Part shown: piece by piece, positions 1 through 5,977 of the stretch
How positions within the stretch are numbered: the stretch's first letter is position 1
How the letters are laid out: each line of letters starts with the position of its first letter
Assembly (NCBI GenBank): GCA_031973395.1
Contig: DALYDD010000025.1
Span: 1 to 8,284 of the forward strand
DNA from: DALYDD01 sp031973395
GTDB taxonomy: Bacteria; Patescibacteriota; Minisyncoccia; Phycocordibacterales; CAIZLB01
DNA length: 8,284 nt
Reading direction: 5' to 3'
The notes under the pieces: generated by a model
Databases searched by the model: none
The model's input: only the letters and a program-made list of their open reading frames with translations
Told to the model about the DNA's origin: nothing
Program-made: the position numbers and the translations under genes

Positions 1-62
1 CGGAGTATCAGAGTTGCGGGTTGTTTTGGTTTTGAATCTGGATATATCAAATCTCCTGGCAT
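1..62 (-). CDS. Possible N-terminus of a divergent gene, cut by the window edge
   Basis: Reading the minus strand from the ATG at 62-60 gives an open frame to the window edge, with about 20 residues visible, beginning MPGDLIYPDSKPKQP. The product is not recognisable from so short a piece. The main support is position: a near-consensus promoter on the same strand lies just upstream (TTGACA at 110-105, 16-base spacer, TATATT at 88-83), which would put transcription start near 76 and leave a leader of about 14 bases. The plus-strand frames over the same bases are also open but have no start context and stop at 93 or 142. The gene would be divergent from trhO. Confidence 0.4.
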   Translation of the reverse strand, partial: MPGDLIYPDSKPKQPATLIL

Positions 63-82
63 CGGGCTTCGGAGACGGGATA

Positions 83-110
83 AATATACATGAGCACATA
101 TTAGTGTCAA
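83..110 (-). promoter_or_regulatory. Near-consensus sigma70-type promoter, leftward
   Basis: On the minus strand, TTGACA (110-105) is followed after 16 bases by TATATT (88-83), with TG immediately before the -10. The -35 is a perfect match to consensus and the -10 differs at one base. The predicted start of transcription is near 76, upstream of the minus-strand ATG at 62. Confidence 0.5.
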
Positions 111-173
111 TTACTAGGGACCTTTTTTCAATAAAAAAATAATGAGACAAAAAACTGGAAAAAACTCTCATTT

Positions 174-186
174 TGCGCTATCTTAT
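174..186 (+). promoter_or_regulatory. Weak candidate -10 region for trhO
   Basis: TATCTT at 179-184 lies 19 bases before the trhO ATG and is the best -10-like hexamer there. No good -35 is visible at the right distance. If used, the leader would be about 13 bases, and no purine-rich ribosome binding site is present in it. This fits the short-leader pattern of the other genes here but is weak evidence by itself. Confidence 0.25.
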
Positions 187-203
187 GTCTATTCAACGAA
201 TAT

Positions 204-1307
204 ATGACAGATAAAGAAATCCAAGACAAAACAGAGCAAAAAGCCCCAGAACATGAAGGGGACAAGGCTCAAAAGTTTGATGAATCAGGTTTTCGAGAAA
301 TCGATCCAACCTTCGCCATCATCCTTTTCTACCAATATACCAGAGTCGAAAATCCTGGGGCTTTTGTGAATTGGCATAAAAAAATTGGCACCAAGCTCGG
401 ACTCACCGGTCGTGTTCATGTGGCAACTGAGGGAATCAATGCGACTGTTGAGGGTACGACAGAAAATATCAAAGCCTATATTCAGCTTTTACGAGAACAG
501 ACTTTTGCAGATCTCAAAAATACTCCGATCAAAATTAGTCCTGGTACTGGTGGGGCTTTTCCAAAACTAAAAGCAAAAGTAAAACCAGAAATCGTTTCAC
601 TCAAATTAAAAGAAACTGTGGGAGAAGACGTGGATCCGACTGTGCAGACCGGTGTACATCTAAAGCCCGAAGAGCTCAAAAAGTGGTATGAAAATAATGA
701 AGATTTCGTTGTTATCGATATGCGAAATGATTATGAATTCCGTGTCGGTCATTTCAAAGATTCAATCAATGCTGGACTCAAAAATTTCCGAGATCTTCCA
801 GAGATGCTTCCAAAAATCCTAGAAAAAAATCCAGAAATCAAAGGCAAGAAAATTCTCACTGTGTGCACAGGTGGAATTCGCTGTGAAAAAGCTTCTGCGT
901 ATTTAATGAAAACTGGTCTTGAAAATGTATACCAGCTCGATGGTGGTATGCATATGTACATGGACAAATTTCCAGGCAGAGGAGGTGATGAATTCCAGGG
1001 TTCACTCTATACATTTGATAATCGTATGACTATGGATTTTGCAGGCGAGATTGGAGATGGTTTTCCTATTGCGATAGATCCTGCAAATCGCCGAGAGGTT
1101 ATCGGTGAATGCCAGGTCTGTCTTGGAAAAACTGAAAGATATGGTCATTGTGCAAATGATATTTGCCATGCGCATTTATTGATCTGCGAAAATTGCGAAA
1201 AAAATCATGTCTATGTGTGGTGCTCTGCCGACTGCAAAGAGAATGGCCGAATTGGTTTGACACCTTCAAAAGAAGTGGCGATCGCTGGGGTTATTATTGC
1301 GGCCTAA
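204..1307 (+). CDS. trhO: tRNA uridine(34) hydroxylase, rhodanese family (TrhO/YceA)
   Basis: This 367-residue protein matches the TrhO family (formerly YceA/YbfQ), which hydroxylates U34 of certain tRNAs to 5-hydroxyuridine using molecular oxygen. An N-terminal ferredoxin-like domain (about 35-130) carries the family signatures FYQYTRV, GRVHVATEGINA and GGAFPKLKAKVKPE. A rhodanese domain (about 150-260) has the active-site loop CTGGIRCEK, with the catalytic cysteine at residue 221. The C-terminal part is rich in cysteine and histidine (CQVC, HCANDICH, CENC, WCSADC), probably a metal site, as in the family. Length is close to the E. coli protein (about 350), plus a charged N-terminal tail of about 30 residues. 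The ATG at 204 is the only plausible start, as no in-frame start lies upstream, and it has no Shine-Dalgarno sequence. A terminator overlaps the stop codon, so the gene is probably monocistronic. The family assignment is firm; its activity in this organism is inferred. Confidence 0.95.
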   Translation: MTDKEIQDKTEQKAPEHEGDKAQKFDESGFREIDPTFAIILFYQYTRVENPGAFVNWHKKIGTKLGLTGRVHVATEGINATVEGTTENIKAYIQLLREQTFADLKNTPIKISPGTGGAFPKLKAKVKPEIVSLKLKETVGEDVDPTVQTGVHLKPEELKKWYENNEDFVVIDMRNDYEFRVGHFKDSINAGLKNFRDLPEMLPKILEKNPEIKGKKILTVCTGGIRCEKASAYLMKTGLENVYQLDGGMHMYMDKFPGRGGDEFQGSLYTFDNRMTMDFAGEIGDGFPIAIDPANRREVIGECQVCLGKTERYGHCANDICHAHLLICENCEKNHVYVWCSADCKENGRIGLTPSKEVAIAGVIIAA

Positions 1308-1331
1308 GCTGCAATACCTTTTACATTTTTT
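1295..1331 (+). terminator. Rho-independent terminator overlapping the trhO stop
   Basis: TATTGCGGC (1295-1303) pairs with GCTGCAATA (1308-1316) over nine positions, one of them G-U, around a four-base loop. Two T-runs follow (1319-1322 and 1326-1331). The loop includes the TAA stop codon of trhO. The stem is compact and the T-tract is interrupted by ACA, so termination efficiency is uncertain. Confidence 0.55.
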
Positions 1332-1371
1332 CATATAAATCTTGCGAAACCTCCCGAAATTACCTCTAGGG

Positions 1372-1385
1372 AATTTATATAAATT
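1372..1385. repeat. 14-base perfect AT palindrome in front of ileS
   Basis: AATTTATATAAATT is its own reverse complement. It sits about 28 to 41 bases upstream of the inferred ileS transcription start, where a -35 element or an operator would lie. In AT-rich DNA a palindrome of this length can arise by chance, so a regulatory role is only a possibility. Confidence 0.35.
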
Positions 1386-1397
1386 TAAGAATCTCTA

Positions 1398-1406
1398 TGC
1401 TATTAT
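1398..1406 (+). promoter_or_regulatory. Extended -10 promoter of ileS
   Basis: TGCTATTAT (TG-n-TATTAT) is an extended -10 element with one mismatch to TATAAT. Its end lies 12 bases before the ileS ATG. A start about seven bases downstream (near A1413) would leave a leader of only about six bases, too short for a ribosome binding site. No convincing -35 is present, which is usual for extended -10 promoters. Confidence 0.5.
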
Positions 1407-1418
1407 GCATTCACAAAT

Positions 1419-4400
1419 ATGACTGAAAATAACCCTCAATCCGCTGAAGTAAACCAATCCGTTCCAGCTCAAAAATCCCCACAAGCCCTTCGCGAAGAAG
1501 CGGTTTTGGCATTCTGGGACAAAGAAAAAATCTTTGAAAAAAGTCTCGCCAAAGAGAGCCCTAAAGGCGAATTCGTTTTCTATGATGGTCCACCATATGC
1601 AACTGGAGTGCCACATTTCGGACACCTCCTGCCATCAACCATAAAAGACCTCATTCCTCGTTTTAAAACGATGCAGGGATATCATGTACCACGTAGGTGG
1701 GGTTGGGACTGTCATGGTCTGCCGATCGAAAACATGATCGAAAAAGAACTTGGTCTTACCGACAAAAAAGCTATTCTCGAATATGGCATCGATAAATTCA
1801 ATCAAGCGGCCCGTGAAAGTGTTTTTCGTTATGACCTCGAATGGAAAAAAGTTATTCATCGACTCGGACGTTTTGTCGATATGGAGAATGCCTATCACAC
1901 TATGGATCCAAGCTATACCGAATCTGTATGGTGGTCTTTCAAGACCTTGCACGATAAAGGCTTGGTCTATGAAGGTTTTAAATCAATGCTTGTCTGTCCT
2001 CGCTGCGAAACCACCCTTTCTAACTTTGAAGTAAATCAAGGATACAAAGATGTTCAGGATATTTCTGTATACGTTTTATTTGAATTGATCGAAGAAAGTT
2101 CGTATCAAAAATCAACAGAGGGTATCACGACATATATGCTCGCTTGGACAACTACACCTTGGACATTGCATGGAAATGCGGCCCTTGCAGTCAATCCAGA
2201 TTTACAATATGTAAAAGTAAAAATCGCGCGACCCGGGGCAATAGATCCTGCCACTGATACAATCCAAATCATTTTGGCTGAATCTCGGTTGTCTGTGCTC
2301 AAAGACGCACAGTATGAAATTATAGAAAAAATGTCAGGCGCGGATTTGGCGGGGAAGTCATATGTGCCCGTCTTTGATACTTATGCAAAGGCTGGATCAG
2401 AATTTACAATCAAAAATCACGAAGGCCGCCGAGAAAATGCCTGGAAAATATATACCGCTGATTTCGTAACAGCGGATGATGGAACCGGGGTAGTGCATAT
2501 TGCCCCGGCATTTGGAGATGATGACTATAAATTAGGAGAAAAGAATAATCTACCTTTTATTCAGCATGTACTCATGAACGGCCATGCACGACCAGAGCTC
2601 GGAGAACCATTTGCCGGAAGATGGGTTAAGCCAAAGGATGAACCAAGTTCATATGATATCGAAGTAATTAAAGCACTCGCTCATGCGGGCAAACTTTTTG
2701 CCAAAGAAAAAATCACTCACTCATATCCACATTGTTGGCGTTGTGATACTCCACTTATCAACTATGCGACCTCTGCATGGTTTGTCGAAGTGACGAAATT
2801 GCAGAATCGTTTTATCGAAGAAAATAATTCAGTTAATTGGGAACCAAAATCAGTAGGTACTGGCCGTTTTGGTTCATGGCTTGAAACTTTGCGCGACTGG
2901 AATATGTCTCGTGCCCGGTTTTGGGGTGCGCCTTTGCCGGTTTGGCGAGGTGTTGATACAGGAAAGATATCTGTCCTCGGTTCAGTCGCGGAACTTGCTT
3001 CGTATATTCCAAAAAGAAATGCCTATACGCTTATGCGACACGGTGAGGCGGTTTGCAATGTAACCGGGGTAATCAACTCTGATGTATTGGATGCAAGCCC
3101 GCTTACTGATCTCGGTCGCGAGCAGGTGCGAAAATCTGCCGAAGAACTAAAATCAAAAAAGAAAATTACAAAGATCTATGCTTCGGATTTTATCCGTACT
3201 CGTCAAACTGCCGAGATTGTCGCCGAAGTATTTGGTATCGACAAAAGTGCGATTATTTTTGATAAAAGAATTCGCGAAAATCATGCAGGTGAACGTGATG
3301 GTCAGACATGGGCGGCATATTGGAATAGTTTTGGAGATCAGCACAGCAAGATGTTTCATCGAGCGACTGGTGGAGAGTCAATTTCTGATGTGAAAAAACG
3401 TTCCACAGAGTTTCTCTATGAGATCGATTCTCAAAATGAAAGCGAAGAAATTCTTATCGTTACACATGGTTTGGTTGTAAAAATGATGAAATCTACGGCG
3501 CTCGGTCAGACAGCGAGAGATCTCGTACGTATCGGCTGGAGTGATAGACCTGATGCCAATGCCTCAACTCATGATTTAGATTGGAGACAGCTTCCGCATA
3601 ATGAATCGATGGAGCTGGATATTCATCGTCCGTATGTCGATGCAATCACCTGGGCCGATCCAGAGACAAAAGAAAAGATGGTCCGTGTGCCAGATGTCTT
3701 TGATGTTTGGTATGATTCCGGCGCCATGCCTTTTGCCCAGAATCATTTTCCTTTCGAACATAGCGAAGAGCATCGTCGTAAATTAGAGCATCTCCGTCCT
3801 CGCAAAGCGGGTGAGTCAGAAGAAGTATACGAAAAAAGCAAAGATGAAGGGTTTTTCCATAAAATGCTCCATGTCTTTGACCGAAACAAAAACTATCCGC
3901 CAAATTTCCCGGCAGATTTCATCGCAGAAGGGTTGGACCAAACTCGCGGATGGTTCTATTCATTGCTCGCGCTCGGTGTTGGGCTTTTCGATAAGGTGCC
4001 ATACCAAAATGTCATGGTGAATGGTCTTGTCCTGGCAGAAGATGGGCGAAAGATGTCAAAGCGGCTCAAAAATTATCCAGATCTTAATCCAACCATCGAT
4101 GCATACGGTGTTGATTCATTACGATTCTTCCTCGCGGCATCTCCTTCAACTCATGGCGAAGACGTGGCTTTTTCGACTAAGCTTTTGGACGAAGTAAATA
4201 AAAAGATATTTAATCGTATCGATAATGTATGTGCGTTCTTGGAAATGTATGCAATCACCGATGCCGACAAAACCTTGAGTAAAGGTAAATTCTCTCCCGA
4301 AGAAATTGATGCCAAGTTGGCGCAAATTTCTCACCCTCTCGATCTTTGGATTTTGGCACGGTTAAATGGCACTTTGGATCAGGTGACAAAATATCTTGAA

Positions 4401-5178
4401 TTATATATTCTTGATAAAGGTACTCGACCTATCGCTGACTTTATCGACGATCTCTCGACTTGGTATGTACGTCGTTCTCGTGATCGATTCAAGAGTGATG
4501 ATGTGGCCGATCGTGAATCTGCGATGTTTACCACTCGGTTCGTACTCGAGCGACTGTCTCGAATCATGGCTCCGGCCGCACCATTCTCCGCGGACGATGT
4601 CTATCAAAAAGTCCGATTTGGCGATATACAAAGCGTGCATTTGGAAAGCTGGCCAGAAATGATAGCAATGAGCAATACCACCATCGGTGCGGATATGAAA
4701 GCAGTACGAGATATTGTAGAAAAAGGATTGGCTCTACGCGCTGAAGCAAAGATCAAAGCAAGACAGCCGCTCGCACTCTTTACATATGACGGACAATTTA
4801 CTCACGATAAAAAACGACTGCCTGCAGAGCTTGAAGAAATTATCAAAGATGAGCTTAATGTAAAAGATATAAAGTTCGGCGATGTGGTTGAACTCGATAC
4901 TGTCATCACGCCCGAATTGCGTGAAGAGGGTGCGGTGCGTGATCTTATCCGTGCTATCCAGCAAGAACGAAAAAATAAAGATCTGAATCCGCAGGACAAG
5001 GTCNNNNNNNNNNGCGGCAAAGATCGTGCTCAAGAAATACGAACAGGCTATTAGCACCGCTGTTTCGGCCGGAGGTATTTCGTTTGCTGATGCAAAGCCA
5101 GAACTATCAGCGAGTAGCCAATCGGACACTGCGGTGGAATTCCTAGACGAAAGCATCACCTTTACCATTCAGCGATAG
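1419..5178 (+). CDS. ileS: Isoleucyl-tRNA synthetase with inserted histidine-phosphatase domain
   Basis: This class I synthetase charges tRNA-Ile with isoleucine. It is of the archaeal/eukaryotic (ileS2) type. The catalytic core has HFGH at 66-69, WGWDCHGLPIE and KMSKR at 878-882. The CP1 editing domain shows TTTPWT (244-249) plus His360 and Asp369, matching the known editing residues. Cysteine pairs at 193/196 and 439/442 look metal-binding. A complete histidine-phosphatase domain is inserted at about 533-733 (described separately), and a charged insert of about 48 residues lies at 781-829. The anticodon-binding region (about 950-1110) contains STWYVRRSRDRF. A 10-N gap at 5004-5013 breaks the frame: read literally it stops at 5054, but the frame starting at 5014 (AAKIVLKKYEQA...) gives a normal C-terminus to TAG at 5178, so the true gap is a multiple of three. 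Visible length is about 1249 residues plus the gap, against roughly 1050 in the family. recO follows after 19 bases. Confidence 0.95.
3015..3614 (+). other. Histidine-phosphatase (PGM-like) domain inside IleRS
   Basis: Residues about 533-732 of the ileS product form a histidine-phosphatase superfamily domain. The RHG signature is at 540-542, with the phosphate-accepting His541. SDFIRTRQTAEIV supplies the second arginine, followed by an acidic RIREN segment, GGES, and VTHG with the second catalytic histidine at 683. All residues expected of an active enzyme are present. The domain begins right after the VLGSVAELAS strand and ends just before DIHRP. In eukaryotic-type IleRS these segments are joined by only a few residues. 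The reading frame is continuous and base composition matches the flanks, so this is not an assembly join. Its substrate is unknown. Members of the family act on phosphosugars, nucleotides, phosphoproteins and cobalamin precursors. Confidence 0.9.
5004..5013. other. Scaffold gap (10 N) inside ileS
   Basis: Ten N characters interrupt the IleRS C-terminal region. The codon register is complete at 5003 and resumes at 5014, so the real missing length is zero or a multiple of three rather than ten. The usual spacing in this region suggests that only a few residues are missing. Confidence 0.95.
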
Positions 5179-5197
5179 GTAACGGTAATGCGAGAAG

Positions 5198-5931
5198 ATG
5201 TCATATAAAATCCATACAACAGACGCTTTCATCATCCGAGCCCGAACCTCAAGGGATGCGGATGGTTCATTGCTCGTATTTACACAGGATTTTGGCTTAT
5301 TGCTAGCAGTCGCAACTTCCGCACGGCATGTTAAATCTAAACTCCGCTTTTCATTGCAGTCATTATCATTTTCGAGTATATCTTTGGTTAAAGGTAGGGA
5401 AGTCTGGCGCGTGACGAGTGCCCGAAAACATATTTCTCTATATGACAAAAGATTGCCGATCGAATTCCGCACATTTTTCGCCAGAATTTTGTTATTTGTA
5501 GAAAGATTCTGCCCACGCGAAGTGCCCGAGTTGGAGATATTTGAAACAATCAAACAAATTGCTTCATATATTTTCAAACTAAAAACAACTGCGGGAAATA
5601 GTGCTACGAACAATGATATCGTCAAAGGTTTGGAGCTCGTCTCGATGCTTCGCATTCTGTATGAACTTGGATATGTAAAAAAAGATGATGGTATTGAGGA
5701 TTTTCTTCACAAATCAATTGATGCTGAGCTTATTAAAACCGCAGTGCAATATGATGAGATCGTGCATATTATCGAAAAAGGCATCGCCGAAGTGATCTAT
5801 GCTTACCGCGACCCCAACCCCGTAGTCGCCGGCCGTGGCGAAGCGGCGTTGCGCCATGCTGGTATCGAAACCCGGCACGTGGCATTGGCCGAAGTGGGGG
5901 AGTTTTANNNNNNNNNNAGAGTCACTTATAG
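5198..5931 (+). CDS. recO: DNA repair protein RecO, 3' end disturbed by a gap
   Basis: RecO helps load RecA at gaps and anneals single strands in the RecFOR pathway. The N-terminal OB-fold (about 1-80) is recognisable: a YKIHTTDAFIIRARTSRDADGSL start, then TQDFGLLLAVATSARHVKSKLRFSLQ and VKGREVWRVTSA. The rest is the helical C-terminal domain, ending in IVHIIEKGIAE near residue 198. No CxxC zinc motif is seen. The literal frame then continues into GC-rich, RibD-like sequence and a 10-N gap. After the gap, AGT CAC TTA TAG at 5920-5931 encodes Ser-His-Leu-stop, which would join naturally to GIAE as GIAESHL. The intact protein would then be about 201 residues, short for the family. It starts 19 bases after ileS and is probably co-transcribed; the ribosome binding site is weak (GAGAAG abuts the ATG). 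Confidence 0.8.
5791..5907 (+). other. GC-rich RibD/deaminase-like C-terminal fragment, probable misassembly
   Basis: The frame reads VIYAYRDPNPVVAGRG followed by EAALRHAGIETRHVALAEVGEFY. DPNP.VAGRG....LR.AGIE is the signature of riboflavin deaminase RibD and related zinc deaminases and is foreign to RecO. GC content here is clearly higher, with runs such as ccccaacccc and gtcgccggccgtggcg, than in the AT-rich flanks. The segment begins at a point where RecO and RibD could both read GIAE and ends directly at the N gap. The simplest reading is a piece of another genome joined through short homology, not a real fusion. Confidence 0.7.
5908..5917. other. Scaffold gap (10 N) at the recO 3' end
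   Basis: Ten N characters of placeholder length separate the RibD-like fragment from the bases that appear to encode the last RecO residues and stop codon. Reading straight through gives a false extension to 5965. Confidence 0.95.
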
Positions 5932-5962
5932 AAGGGTTGGTCCAAGTTCTCATGTTCACCTG

Positions 5963-5971
5963 TGATATAAT
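5963..5971 (+). promoter_or_regulatory. Perfect extended -10 promoter for a leaderless mRNA
   Basis: TGATATAAT is a perfect extended -10 (TG-n-TATAAT). Only six bases separate it from the ATG at 5978, so transcription would start at or next to the A of the start codon and give a leaderless message. No -35 at normal spacing is visible. Confidence 0.65.
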
Positions 5972-5977
5972 TTCCAC

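Noticed and set aside
1..142. C-terminal tail of a plus-strand gene
   Set aside because: Plus frames 1 and 2 are open to 93 and 142, but their peptides show no family features, and the minus-strand frame has a matching promoter. The distinction is not certain.
3015..3614. The histidine phosphatase as a separate overlapping gene
   Set aside because: It is in the same uninterrupted frame as both halves of IleRS, with no stop, and the synthetase resumes with conserved motifs directly after it.
5014..5054. IleRS ending with the residues GKDRAQEIRTGY at 5054
   Set aside because: This reading depends on the ten N having real length. The alternative frame gives a much more typical IleRS tail ending at 5178.
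5198..5907. A genuine RecO-RibD fusion protein
   Set aside because: The abrupt change of base composition, the adjacency to a gap and the RecO-like end after the gap favour misassembly. It is kept only as a minor alternative.
5918..5965. RecO continuing through the gap to a stop at 5965
   Set aside because: The extension is an artefact of the placeholder gap length and overlaps the next gene's promoter. The Ser-His-Leu-stop frame at 5920-5931 fits RecO better.
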